From an uncultured Bacteroidota bacterium (GTDB lineage Bacteria > Bacteroidota > Rhodothermia > Rhodothermales > UBA10348): a DNA stretch of 64,000 bases. A program made the position numbers and the translations under genes. Shown in pieces: positions 8,903 to 18,105 of this stretch (positions are counted from its first letter, which is position 1; each line of letters begins with the position of its first letter). The notes under the pieces are model-generated. The model ran no database searches, was not told the DNA's origin, and saw nothing but the letters and a program-made list of their open reading frames with translations. Location of the stretch: NCBI GenBank assembly GCA_937876355.1, contig CALFHN010000145.1, positions 1-64,000 on the forward strand, given 5' to 3'.

Positions 8903-10018
8903 ATGATGAAGATAGCACCAGCCCTGTGTCTACTGTTTCTCTTAGCCGCCTGTTCGGCGCAGGACGAATCTGCAGCACAATCGGAAGGCATGACGGTAGA
9001 AGATTTTGAGCCTCGTTCTACTCTTGTGGTCGAAGAACATCCAATTACTCGCGCCAAATTTCCATTTGTTGACGTACACAGCCACTGGTTTCGGGCTCCT
9101 GAAATGACCCAGGGTGCCGTTGACACGTTGATCATGGAAATGGATGGAATGAACATGGGTGCATTGGTCAATCTTTCAGGAGGTTGGGGAGAAAACCTAG
9201 CTGGAGCCGTCTCCAATATGGAGAAAAAATATCCGAACCGAATCGTAACGTTCGCCAACGTTGATTTTGACAGCGTTGGAGCGCCCAATTGGACTGAAAA
9301 TGCAGTTGCCCAACTTAGAGCCGATGTAGCTTCCGGTGCCCGTGGATTAAAAGTCTACAAAAATCTCGGTATGGATGTGATGGACGTGGATGGCAATCGA
9401 GTTGCGGTAAACGACACCCGCTTAGATCCCATTTGGGCTCTATGTGGTGAACTGGGTATTCCAGTTCTTATCCACTCGGCCGATCCCGCCAATTTCTGGC
9501 AGCCCAAAGATAAGTTCAATGAAAAATGGCTCGAGTTAGAACTTAATCCGCGCCGGCTCCGTGCTCCAGAAACGAATCCTTCGTTTCAGTCCATTATGGA
9601 TGAGCAGTACAGCATCATTGAGAAACACACTCAGACCACGTTTATCAGCGCACATATGAGCTGGATCGGAAACGATTTAGGGAAAATGGGTGGACTATTG
9701 GATAAATACCCCAACATGTACAGTGAAATTGCGGCTGTCATTTATGAGTTCGGACGTCAGCCTATTGCAGGCCGGGCGTTTTTGACCAAATACAAAGACC
9801 GCATCCTGTTTGGAAAAGACACATACAGAGTGAGCGAGTTCGACACGTATTTCCGCACCCTCGAAACGGCGGACGAGTACTTCCCTTATTACAGGAAATA
9901 CCATGCTCAGTGGAGGATGTACGGAATGAATCTTCCGGATGATGTACTGAAGGCGGTCTACTACGAAAATGCACTCCGCATCATTCCGGGCCTAGATGCT
10001 TCTGTCTTTACTAATTAA
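8903..10018 (+). CDS. Amidohydrolase-family lipoprotein
   Basis: The 371-aa product has a lipoprotein signal (MMKIAPALCLLFLLAACS, lipobox LAAC) and a TIM-barrel metal-dependent hydrolase fold of the amidohydrolase-2 type. FVDVHSHW carries the paired metal-binding His, LIHSADP and ISAHMSW give the later His residues, and GKDTYR sits where the conserved Asp is expected. The family includes decarboxylases and hydrolases of cyclic substrates. Anchoring in the envelope suggests an extracytoplasmic substrate, but its identity is unknown. It starts 41 bp from the divergent uvrB start and ends before a strong terminator. Confidence 0.88.
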   Translation: MMKIAPALCLLFLLAACSAQDESAAQSEGMTVEDFEPRSTLVVEEHPITRAKFPFVDVHSHWFRAPEMTQGAVDTLIMEMDGMNMGALVNLSGGWGENLAGAVSNMEKKYPNRIVTFANVDFDSVGAPNWTENAVAQLRADVASGARGLKVYKNLGMDVMDVDGNRVAVNDTRLDPIWALCGELGIPVLIHSADPANFWQPKDKFNEKWLELELNPRRLRAPETNPSFQSIMDEQYSIIEKHTQTTFISAHMSWIGNDLGKMGGLLDKYPNMYSEIAAVIYEFGRQPIAGRAFLTKYKDRILFGKDTYRVSEFDTYFRTLETADEYFPYYRKYHAQWRMYGMNLPDDVLKAVYYENALRIIPGLDASVFTN

Positions 10019-10052
10019 GACGTCCAGCATTGGCTAGAAAGAAAGTTTGAGA

Positions 10053-10087
10053 AAAAAGGGGGATCGACTTCGTCGATCCCCCTTTTT
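10053..10087. terminator. Bidirectional intrinsic terminator
   Basis: A perfect 16-bp inverted repeat AAAAAGGGGGATCGAC / GTCGATCCCCCTTTTT closes on a 3-nt loop (TTC). It has T5 on the plus strand and A5 on the left arm, so it can stop both the amidohydrolase transcript and the convergent TonB-dependent receptor transcript. Confidence 0.9.
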
Positions 10088-10088
10088 G

Positions 10089-12374
10089 TTATCTAAATTC
10101 AACCTTAAACCCAACGGATGGCAGAAAGGGTAATTGATCTACCCGCTTAAAGGTAAACAGGTCGTAATAAAACAGATTGTTACGGTTAAACAGATTCACT
10201 GCCCCCGCTCTCATGGTGACTACATAGCGACCTTTTTCGACCCGGCGCTCCAACCACACGTCAACCCTAGAGTAGGCTGGTTGACGACCAGAATAAGGGT
10301 TTGAGTACAAAATTCTGTCAATTCCTGCTTCCTTCGTCACGTCGACACCCGGTGTAAGTAGGTACCACACATCAAAACCGCCAGACTGGGTGAACGGAAG
10401 GCCAGATCCATATTGAAACTGGACGGTCATCCCAACTTCACCTTTTTGAGCATGAAGGAGGGCGTTTAGCTGATGACGGCGATCGTGCGATGGATTATAG
10501 GTGTACGATGCCGTTTCATATTCAACCTTGGAATATGCATAACTAACGTATCCATCAAATACAGACTCGAACCAAAACGGTCGGTTTTCTACGTTTAGTC
10601 GAGCATCAAATCCGAAGGCTGTCCCCTTTGCAGCCTGCTGAGTGGTCGTAAACTTCGGAAACGGGCTAAAAATGGGTACGGACAAGTTATCGTAGGACTT
10701 GTAATACCCTTCAAGTGCCGCATTCATCCATGGAAAAAGCTTCACGTTCCAACCCAAAATGGCATGTTGGGCCTCTGTAGCTTTGGCGTTTTCCGGGGTT
10801 GTGACCCAGGCATAAAAAATATTCCCCAGATCACGTTCGTCAGAGAGGCCGGAAATGGCTTGATGAAAGATCCCCCAAGAGGCATTGATTTGGTGCCGTC
10901 CGGTCCGCCCCATTGGCCAATACGACATTCTAAATCGGGGCTCGATCCAATTCTGTGACCGCTCCGGTAAGGTGTAGACATGCACACCCGGGTTTACGCT
11001 GACATTGCCCCCGGCCAATTCGAATGTACTCTCGGCATAGGAGCTGATCTCTTGTAGCTCGTCTTTCGTGGAGGTTAATTCAGTAAATAAATCATCCAAT
11101 AGAAGGGAAAATTTAGTGTTGCGATAGGTCGACCCCACCGACACGTCTGCGCCTTTTAACTGATAGGTAAGCCTCGTTTTCACGTCGATACTTTCGAGGG
11201 TGGACCGGCGCTCGACATCGTCCTCAGGACCGAATTCATTGGTCATTTGAGACGAACCTGCGGTTACAACGGCTACAAGTGGAATTCGATTTGAGCGGTA
11301 CGTGTAGGTACCTCCGAAAACGCGATTTGTCCATGCGACTTCGGTGCTATCTGTGATTTCAGAAGCTTCTGTTTCGCCAAAAACACTCTTTTTGGTGCCG
11401 GCTATATCGCCTCGATCCTCTGAATCCAAAGCGGTAAATGAAATGGAGTGACTTGAACCCAGCAGCGCGTGTATTTTCCCAAATCGGTCACCAAAACGAT
11501 ACGGCATCTTTTGGCCCACCAAGGAGGGAAACAGTTCTTCAATTAATGACTGGCGGACGGAGGCAATCATTGAAACACGTCCCTTGACCAGTGGTCCCTC
11601 GATGGTGGCGGAGCTTAAAAATGGAGCAAGGGCCAGCGAACCGGCCAAATTTTGTTTATTCCCGTTGCGTGCGTGCACGTCCAACATGGACGATACTCTG
11701 GTCCCGTATTGCGCACTAAATCCACCGGTATAAAAGTCGGCCCGGTCGACCAGTTCTTCAGGGAACGCAGAAAAAACACTTAAAATGTGGAATGGCATGT
11801 AGACCGGAATACCGTCTAGGAACGCCATATTCTGGTCAACGGCGCCACCCCGAACAAACAGTTGCCCACCCCGATCTCCTTGTACCACAACGCCTGGGAC
11901 GGTCTGGAGATACGCTGCAAGATCGCCTGACACTCCTGGAACCGGCACACGTCGTATTTCAGCTGGAACGACGGATTCCAGCCCGGCAATTACCGTTGTG
12001 ACGCCTCCCTCCTTCTCCGCCTCAACAACCAACTCTCCGATCTCAGCTGTTTTGGGCAAAAGAACAAAGGATCGTTCGATCAATTCACCCGCAGAAAAAG
12101 TCATGTTTTCCCGAACATCACTAAATCCAATAAAGGAAACTCTTAACTCATACGTCCCCGGCCGAATGCGATTTAGAATGAAATAACCGTCCCCATCGGT
12201 CGCCGTGCCCAAAACAAGCCGGTCAGACTGAAAAAGAGCCACGGTGGTCCCCTGAAGGGGTTGCTCAGAAGATGCGTCCGTTACAAAACCGCGAATCAAA
12301 GCCTGCTGCGCCAGAGCCGACTCGGGCAATACCAGCATAAAAGTAAGTAGAACTACGTAGTAAAAACGATTCAT
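10089..12374 (-). CDS. TonB-dependent receptor with carboxypeptidase-like N-domain
   Basis: The 761-aa outer-membrane protein has a signal peptide (cleavage near SALAQQ, residue 23). An N-terminal carboxypeptidase-regulatory-like beta-sandwich follows at about residues 25-105 (IRGFVTDASSEQPLQG, TDGDGYFILNRIRPGTYELRVSFIGF). Then come a plug domain (LAAYLQTVPGVVVQGDRGGQLFVRGG, NMAFLDGIPVYMPFH) and a 22-strand-type barrel ending in an aromatic C-terminus. The plan is that of energy-coupled receptors in Bacteroidota and Rhodothermota. No SusD-like partner is adjacent, so the substrate is unknown. It is a lone gene with about 190 bp of upstream sequence. Confidence 0.9.
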   Translation of the reverse strand: MNRFYYVVLLTFMLVLPESALAQQALIRGFVTDASSEQPLQGTTVALFQSDRLVLGTATDGDGYFILNRIRPGTYELRVSFIGFSDVRENMTFSAGELIERSFVLLPKTAEIGELVVEAEKEGGVTTVIAGLESVVPAEIRRVPVPGVSGDLAAYLQTVPGVVVQGDRGGQLFVRGGAVDQNMAFLDGIPVYMPFHILSVFSAFPEELVDRADFYTGGFSAQYGTRVSSMLDVHARNGNKQNLAGSLALAPFLSSATIEGPLVKGRVSMIASVRQSLIEELFPSLVGQKMPYRFGDRFGKIHALLGSSHSISFTALDSEDRGDIAGTKKSVFGETEASEITDSTEVAWTNRVFGGTYTYRSNRIPLVAVVTAGSSQMTNEFGPEDDVERRSTLESIDVKTRLTYQLKGADVSVGSTYRNTKFSLLLDDLFTELTSTKDELQEISSYAESTFELAGGNVSVNPGVHVYTLPERSQNWIEPRFRMSYWPMGRTGRHQINASWGIFHQAISGLSDERDLGNIFYAWVTTPENAKATEAQHAILGWNVKLFPWMNAALEGYYKSYDNLSVPIFSPFPKFTTTQQAAKGTAFGFDARLNVENRPFWFESVFDGYVSYAYSKVEYETASYTYNPSHDRRHQLNALLHAQKGEVGMTVQFQYGSGLPFTQSGGFDVWYLLTPGVDVTKEAGIDRILYSNPYSGRQPAYSRVDVWLERRVEKGRYVVTMRAGAVNLFNRNNLFYYDLFTFKRVDQLPFLPSVGFKVEFR

Positions 12375-12565
12375 GGGCGGCGGTTAAAGCCAATCGGCGA
12401 ATTGGGCAAGGTCAAAAAATGGGCGTCGGTGTAGAATACGATTCTACTTTGACTTGCGGAATCTACCTGCCTTCAATCTTCCGTTTCCAACACCTTTTGC
12501 CAGTTGTCGGATTTTTGAATCCAGTTGCCTTCAGCCCCTAATGAACGGAATTTACTCGCATCTAA

Positions 12566-13186
12566 TCAGGCGCCGTGGCGCTCTTGCAACACGGCGACAA
12601 CATCTGCCAATCTCAATTTCCTTGCTTGAAGCAGTACCAAAAGATGGTAGACTAGGTCGGCAGCTTCTTCAGAGAGCTGTTCATCCGTACCAACTACGCC
12701 TTCTAGAGCCGTTTCGAGGCCTTCTTCACCCACCTTCTGCGAAATTCGCTTCACTCCGGACTTGATCAACTGCATCGTATATGAAGCTTCATCGCCAGCT
12801 TCAATTCGCGCCTCTATTACATTCTCCAAATCAGATAAAAAGGAGATTGGAGATTTTTCATTTTCTTCTGCCCAACACGTGTCGGTGCCCGTATGACAAG
12901 TTGGGCCGACAGGAGAGGCCAATATTAGAAGTGTATCTCCATCACAATCTACCCGTATCTCTTTGGCGCGCAACACATTACCGGACGTCTCTCCCTTTTG
13001 CCAAATCCTGTTTTTTGAACGGCTGAAAAACGTGACCAATCCAGTGGAACGGGTCAGCGAAATGGCTTCCTCATTCATATATCCCAACATCAGCACATTC
13101 TTAGTGATTGAATCTTGGATTATAGCAGGAATTAACCCGTCGTCAGCGAATCGCAGAGATTGGCCAGTTTCGAATAGAGAAATCAT
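12566..13186 (-). CDS. hisIE: Bifunctional phosphoribosyl-AMP cyclohydrolase / phosphoribosyl-ATP pyrophosphohydrolase
   Basis: The 206-aa product catalyses steps 2 and 3 of histidine biosynthesis in the cytoplasm. The N-terminal HisI half has [28 protein letters not shown] and VDCDGDTLL with the zinc-ligand region [12 protein letters not shown]. The C-terminal HisE half, from about residue 110, has [24 protein letters not shown] and an [13 protein letters not shown] helix. Its start overlaps the hisF stop by 4 bp (ATGA type), so the pair is translationally coupled. No other his gene is in the window. Confidence 0.95.
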   Translation of the reverse strand: MISLFETGQSLRFADDGLIPAIIQDSITKNVLMLGYMNEEAISLTRSTGLVTFFSRSKNRIWQKGETSGNVLRAKEIRVDCDGDTLLILASPVGPTCHTGTDTCWAEENEKSPISFLSDLENVIEARIEAGDEASYTMQLIKSGVKRISQKVGEEGLETALEGVVGTDEQLSEEAADLVYHLLVLLQARKLRLADVVAVLQERHGA

Positions 13187-13938
13187 AGTCTTACCGGAAT
13201 GTCATGGGACTGAAGAAGTGATTTGAGTTTCGGAATTGCAACTTCATGAAAGTGGAAAATACTTGCCGCAAGCGCAGCATCGGCCGTATTCGTTCCGAAA
13301 AGATCCAGAAAATGCTGCATGTCTCCTGCCCCACCAGACGCTATAACCGGAATAGACGCTGCTTGGGAGATTTTTCGAGTGATTTCGAGGGCAAAACCGG
13401 ATTTAGTGCCGTCATGATCCATGGAAGTCAAAAGAATCTCGCCCGCACCCAGGTGTTCGACCTCTTTTGCCCATTCGTCTGCCTTCTTTGCCGTCAGAAG
13501 TGTACCGCCATGAGAATGCACCATCCATTCACCATTCAGCAATCGAATATCTATCGCTACAACAACGCACTGACTTCCGAACTGAGCTGCCATTTCGCTA
13601 ATTAATTGTGGGCTAGTTATGGCGGATGAGTTGACGGCCACTTTGTCCGCTCCGGCGGCTAGAAGAGCCCGAGCGTCTTCTACCGTTCTGACGCCTCCAC
13701 CAACTGTAAATGGGATATTAATGACCTCTGCAATTCTACGAACTAGGTCAATAAGCGTCCCACGAGTTTCCAAAGTGGCTGCAATGTCCAAAAAAACAAG
13801 TTCGTCTGCGCCCTGCTGAACATACGCCTCCGCTAACTCGACGGGATCCCCAGCATCTTGGAGGTTCACAAAATTTACGCCCTTTACGGTGCGGCCATTC
13901 TTGATATCTAAGCAGGGTATGATTCGTTTGGTCAGCAT
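13183..13938 (-). CDS. hisF: Imidazole glycerol phosphate synthase cyclase subunit
   Basis: HisF (251 aa) is the (beta/alpha)8 cyclase that, with the glutaminase HisH, makes imidazole glycerol phosphate and [26 protein letters not shown] carries the catalytic Asp11. [12 protein letters not shown] carries the second catalytic Asp. Phosphate-binding loops VGGGVRT and [11 protein letters not shown] are intact, and the length is normal. It is the first gene of a two-gene operon with hisIE. The HisH partner must lie elsewhere. Confidence 0.97.
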   Translation of the reverse strand: MLTKRIIPCLDIKNGRTVKGVNFVNLQDAGDPVELAEAYVQQGADELVFLDIAATLETRGTLIDLVRRIAEVINIPFTVGGGVRTVEDARALLAAGADKVAVNSSAITSPQLISEMAAQFGSQCVVVAIDIRLLNGEWMVHSHGGTLLTAKKADEWAKEVEHLGAGEILLTSMDHDGTKSGFALEITRKISQAASIPVIASGGAGDMQHFLDLFGTNTADAALAASIFHFHEVAIPKLKSLLQSHDIPVRL

Positions 13939-14068
13939 GACTTTAAATTACGCACTCCAGAACGCTATATTCGTGACCTTGCAGCGAAATTTTTTGAACT
14001 ATGTCGTACCGCGACGCAGCCTATGTCCCAACACGACGTAGCCTCCATTTCATTCAAAAAACATTGAC

Positions 14069-14371
14069 ATGATTCCAAAGTCATTGGTCGCAGCATCCTT
14101 AAAACCATTCATCCTCTCGGTACTAACTCGAGGGCCGATCTACGGATACGAAATAATTCAACGCGTGCATGGACTCACAGATGGGGATATTTCATGGACC
14201 ACCAGCACGCTCTATCCTGTGCTCCACAAGCTTGAAAACGAGGAGTTGCTGGAGAGTTTTTGGGAAGAAGTAGACCAAGGGTACCGAGCAAAAAAACATA
14301 TCGGATGTCCCCGTTTGTTTCCAACTCATTCGAAAGGCCTGAATAGAGGTGGATTCTGGTTATTGGCTTAA
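14069..14371 (+). pseudogene. Truncated PadR-family regulator
   Basis: The first 70 or so residues are a clear PadR winged helix: an N-terminal helix, ILSVLTRGPIYGYEIIQRVH, then TTSTLYPVLHKLENEELLESFW and EEVDQGYRAKK. Here the wing should continue with a YYxLTxxG stretch and a C-terminal helix. Instead the frame runs into unrelated residues (CPRLFPTHSKGL...), which are the antisense of the neighbouring permease remnant. Homology stops near 14292. PadR proteins repress linked transporter genes. This copy has lost its dimerisation part and is probably inactive. It is co-located with a second, also broken, padR on the other strand. Confidence 0.75.
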
Positions 14372-15116
14372 ACTGAATCAATTCACCTGATGCGGCAGAG
14401 TCCATGTTCGACGCATGCGCGTGCATAAGTTGTGAAAGCGCAGGTAATGATGTTTCTCTGGTTAGCTTGACATACGTATAAAAAACAGACCATTTCTCCA
14501 TGATTCTATTGTAGCTCACAAGTGGAAGAGTGGTCATGGATGCTACAAAATCGACGTGAATTGTTGAAATCACTCCCGGCATGGACGTTGAGGGAAAGTC
14601 GGAAGTAGAGGCAGGCATCAACGCAGACTTTCCGCCTATACCTTGGGTTTGCACTCGGAATATTTGATCTGACTGGTCATAGAATTTGTCGAAGCTCAGT
14701 TCGTCATTTATATACAGCCCAATAAACAGACAGGTTGACAGGGCCACAGCAAGACCGACAACATTTATCATGGATTGGGCAAATTGTCTTTTGAAGGAGC
14801 GGGTCGCGATGTACAAGTAGTGACCAATCATAGAAATTCCGAAAAGCACTTCACTCTTAAAATTTTGTTTTCTTTTGTTTCGACCGAATCGTACTGGTTC
14901 AAATGCAGATTCCAGCTCCACTTGGGTTCCCAGCGCCACTGTTGATTGGGAAAAAGCTTCTTTTTCGGTCAAGCCACCTAGCCTAGGTCTTTCAATTTCT
15001 TTCCGAAGATGGTCTTCTAATTCATCCAGATCATCGTCTAAAAAAGTGCGCCGCATCCGAAGCGCATGTCTCCATGACGCGATTGCCGGTTCAAGATCAA
15101 AAATAGAGTTCCGCAT
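14175..15116 (-). pseudogene. Decayed PadR-linked ABC transporter permease (FtsX/MacB type)
   Basis: I start at ATG 15116 (MRNSIFDLEPAIASW). The N-terminal residues form the permease prefix domain usual in PadR-linked transporters (DELEDHLRKEIE, GLTEKEAF). A first membrane helix follows (MINVVGLAVALSTCLFIGLYINDELSFD), then the start of the periplasmic domain. After SDFPSTSMPGV the protein jumps to a part that normally lies over a hundred residues further on (IHVDFVASMTTLP, SVFYTYVKL), so an internal deletion is likely. Homology then stops at GDIRYVF near 14297, before the three C-terminal helices. The rest of the frame is antisense of the truncated padR. It cannot be a working permease. Confidence 0.75.
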
Positions 15117-15144
15117 TTTTCCGACGGAGTTTTCGCAATTCCTA

Positions 15145-15486
15145 TTACAGAGCAATTCTAGGTTCTAGTCCCCAAAGACGGGCCAAAATGGCATCGATCT
15201 GAAGCCACTGATCTCGTTCTGCTGCCAATTGTTCGGTCCCGCCAGAACTCAATCGGTAGTATTTTCGTCTTCGGCCTGCGTCAGTAAGAACCCAATACGA
15301 CTCGATATATCCTTCGTCTTCCAATCTGTGGAGAACCGGATACAACGAGCCGTCTTTCCAAATGAGTTGGCCAAACAAATATTATCGCACACGTTGGATA
15401 ATTTCGTACCCGCAGGAGTCTTCCTTCGCCAAAATTGACAACAGAATGGGGCGAACTGAAGCTCCAACTAGTTCTTTTGATATCAT
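15145..15486 (-). pseudogene. PadR-family regulator with in-frame TAA
   Basis: Reading from ATG 15486 gives MISKELVGASVRPILLSIL and GYEIIQRVR, then a TAA stop at codon 35. The same frame goes on as LFGQLIWKDGSLYPVLHRLEDEGYIESYW, GRRRKYYRLSSGG and a normal C-terminal helix. So a full-length PadR of about 113 codons is interrupted by one nonsense codon with no frameshift. The ORF track sees only the part from TTG 15378. It lies 28 bp upstream of the permease remnant in the same orientation, the usual padR-permease order. Restart at the TTG would lack the first DNA-binding helices. Confidence 0.75.
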
Positions 15487-15795
15487 GGTGCTTTTTTTAC
15501 ATTGAAGTTCTTTGTACTGCGAGAGATATAACAAGAAGTTCTATGTAAGCGTTTCATCGCCTCATCATGTCCACAATTGAAAAAAATGGTCACTTTATTG
15601 GTTATCTAGCCAATCAGATTTTGTCGAGTGGTGTAGAAGGACTAGATTGCTCCGGGATGGCTTCTAACCTCCACGTTGCCTTTCATTTATTTGAAGCCTA
15701 TTTAGACGTATACTGGCGCGAATTAAAACTTCTGCTGCTACCGCCACCAGCGCTGATTCAATTCGCAGACTGAACCTTTTTCTTAAAGAAACACC
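15487..15795. other. Intergenic region between padR remnant and peptidase
   Basis: About 310 bp of divergent upstream sequence. The 68-aa ORF at 15567-15773 has no signal peptide, domain or ribosome site that I can support. The region should hold the promoter of the DPP4-like gene. I see no clear promoter, repeat or RNA. Confidence 0.45.
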
Positions 15796-17907
15796 ATGTA
15801 TAAACGGTTCCACCGCTCGATTTTCTTGAATGTAGGACTGATGGTTTTATTGACTATTGCAACAGTCCCTGCAAATGGTCAGGATTGGATTAAGAGCATG
15901 CCTGGTTACGAGCAGTTTGAGAGTATGCGCCCGCAGATTCAAGGGTCAATCATATCGGGAAGCATCAATCCGACATGGGCTGATGACAGCGGTTCTTTTG
16001 AGTACACCTACAACGGGAAATTATTTAAGTACGACATCAAACAGAAAAAAACGATCGAGATCGAAGGCGAAGCTGCCCCCGCCGCGGGCAGAGGCCGAAG
16101 GGCTGGTGGCCCGGCCAGAGGCAGACAGTTTGATTCCGCGGAATCCACTGATGGAAAACTAAAGGCATTCTACCGTGACCAAAACATGTGGCTTAGCGAT
16201 GTTGACGGTTCGAATGAAAAGGCACTTTCTACTGATGGCAACGAAAAAACGAGGATTAAAAACGGTACCGCGAGTTGGGTATACGGCGAAGAGCTCGGAC
16301 AAAGAACTGCCATGTGGTGGTCCTCTACGAGCCAGAAAGTGGCCTATTTCAGATTTGATGACAGCGGAGTGCCCGATTATCAGCTCCAAATGGATCAAAC
16401 CAAGATTCAAAGCTCTTTGGATATTGAAGCTTATCCTAAAGCAGGCGTTACAAATCCAATTGTAGATTTATTCGCCTACGATGTCGCTAGCGCCAAAACT
16501 GTAAAAATGGACATTCGAGATGGTAAACCAATGTCCGATGACGTTATAGGCCACTACACCTACAACGCTTCTTGGACTCCGGATGGAAAAGAGTTGCTTG
16601 TAAATCGGACGAATCGTTGGCAAAACATTCTGGAAATTGCTGCTTGCAGCGCAGAAACAGGAAAATGCCGCGTGGTGGTCCGAGAAGAGTGGCCAGAAAG
16701 TTGGGTCGATAATACGCCTACCATGCAATTTTTGGCTGATGGACAGCGATTTATCTGGGAATCAGAACGTACAGGATGGCTCAATTACTATTTGTACGAT
16801 TTGAGTGGAACGTTATTGGCGACTTTAACCAATCATAACTTTGAAGTAGCCGGTATCACTAGCGTAGATGAAAAAGACAATGTGTTGTGGTATATGGCCC
16901 GTTCCGGGGACAACCCCATGAAAATGCAGCTCCATCGTGTTGGACTTGACGGTAAAGGCGACAAACGTATTACGAACCCGGCATTTAACCACACCATTAG
17001 AGCATCGCCAAATAACAAGTATTTCGTTGATGTGGCTCAGACACACGCAATCCCTCCTGTTTCTAGCTTAATAAATCAGTCAGGGAAGGTCTTGGCGGAA
17101 TTGGCCACCAGCGATTTGACGAAATTCAGAGAATTGGGCTTACACAACGCCGAACTCTTTACGTTCAAAGCTGCCGATGGAGTGACTGACTTATACGGAA
17201 TGCTTAGCAAACCATCAAATTTTGATCCTGCTAGAGAATATCCGCTCCTGATCAGCGTTTACGCGGGACCTAAAACCAACGGCGCACGCGAAACATTTAG
17301 CGCTAGCAGTTCATTATCGGAATATGGATTTTTGGTCGCCTCTCTCGATTCACGAAGTGCTGCTGGTCGCGGGAAACGATTCCTCGACGCCATTTACGAG
17401 AAATTGGGAACGGTCGAAATCGATGACCAGGCTGCAGGCGTCAAAGCGCTTCGCGAACGCCCTTATGTGGATGGTTCACGCGTTGGGATATATGGAACAT
17501 CATACGGAGGATATGCCTCAGCCATGGCTTTGGTGAGATATCCCGACGTGTTTCAGGCAGCTTCTTCTTCTTCGCCTGTAACAGATTGGCGCCATTATGA
17601 CACTATCTATACAGAGCGTTATATGAGAACACCTCAAACCAATACGGCTGGTTATGATGAGGGATCAGTAATGACTTATGTTGACGACCTTCAAGGCCGT
17701 TTAATGTTGTACTATGGAACGGCGGATAACAATGTACATCCATCAAATATGATGCAACTAATCGAGGCACTTCAAAACGCTGGAAAGAGTTTCGACGTTC
17801 AGGTTGGACCAGATAGAGGTCATTCTGGTATAAATCAGTACCGAATGATGGAGTTTTTCATCGATAATTTGGTGATTCGGCCTTCCGCAATGCTTTTACA
17901 CAACTAA
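15796..17907 (+). CDS. S9 family dipeptidyl peptidase IV-like serine peptidase
   Basis: The 703-aa product has a signal peptide (residues about 10-28, ANGQD cleavage region). An N-terminal eight-bladed beta-propeller follows (MWLSDVDGSN, TRIKNGTASWVYGEE with the DPP4-like Glu, then WSSTSQKVAYFRFDD). The C-terminal alpha/beta-hydrolase domain has the triad Ser569 in GTSYGG, Asp644 in GTADNNVHP and His676 in RGHSG. DPP4-type enzymes remove X-Pro dipeptides; here they would act in the periplasm on peptides. A Gly/Arg/Ala-rich loop (AAGRGRRAGGPARGRQ) interrupts the first propeller blade near residues 97-112. It stands between decayed genes but looks intact. Confidence 0.93.
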   Translation: MYKRFHRSIFLNVGLMVLLTIATVPANGQDWIKSMPGYEQFESMRPQIQGSIISGSINPTWADDSGSFEYTYNGKLFKYDIKQKKTIEIEGEAAPAAGRGRRAGGPARGRQFDSAESTDGKLKAFYRDQNMWLSDVDGSNEKALSTDGNEKTRIKNGTASWVYGEELGQRTAMWWSSTSQKVAYFRFDDSGVPDYQLQMDQTKIQSSLDIEAYPKAGVTNPIVDLFAYDVASAKTVKMDIRDGKPMSDDVIGHYTYNASWTPDGKELLVNRTNRWQNILEIAACSAETGKCRVVVREEWPESWVDNTPTMQFLADGQRFIWESERTGWLNYYLYDLSGTLLATLTNHNFEVAGITSVDEKDNVLWYMARSGDNPMKMQLHRVGLDGKGDKRITNPAFNHTIRASPNNKYFVDVAQTHAIPPVSSLINQSGKVLAELATSDLTKFRELGLHNAELFTFKAADGVTDLYGMLSKPSNFDPAREYPLLISVYAGPKTNGARETFSASSSLSEYGFLVASLDSRSAAGRGKRFLDAIYEKLGTVEIDDQAAGVKALRERPYVDGSRVGIYGTSYGGYASAMALVRYPDVFQAASSSSPVTDWRHYDTIYTERYMRTPQTNTAGYDEGSVMTYVDDLQGRLMLYYGTADNNVHPSNMMQLIEALQNAGKSFDVQVGPDRGHSGINQYRMMEFFIDNLVIRPSAMLLHN

Positions 17908-17914
17908 ATTAGGC

Positions 17915-17958
17915 GTGCGGGAAAACAAACCCTTGTTTTCCCGCACCAGTTTTTTTTA
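17915..17958 (+). terminator. Intrinsic terminator of the DPP4-like gene
   Basis: GTGCGGGAAAACAA and TTGTTTTCCCGCAC form a perfect 14-bp stem with a 4-nt loop (ACCC). CAG and a run of eight T follow. It lies 7 bp after the stop codon. Confidence 0.9.
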
Positions 17959-18105
17959 TTCAACCTTTAGTCTTCTGCCCGAATGGGAGCTATTGTTTGA
18001 CAGAACGAGGGTATCGTCACGAAAAATTATGTCATAGAAGGCGGTGAGGCGGGTTACAAACGCTTTCGTCTTATATCTCAGGTCTTAAAACCTACCACTC
18101 TGAAC

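Noticed and set aside
14371-15145. A toxin-antitoxin or defence module in the padR/permease zone
   Set aside because: All pieces are explained as PadR and FtsX-type permease remnants.
15567-15773. 68-aa ORF upstream of the DPP4-like gene
   Set aside because: No coding evidence apart from being open; it ends 22 bp before the peptidase start and probably covers leader sequence.
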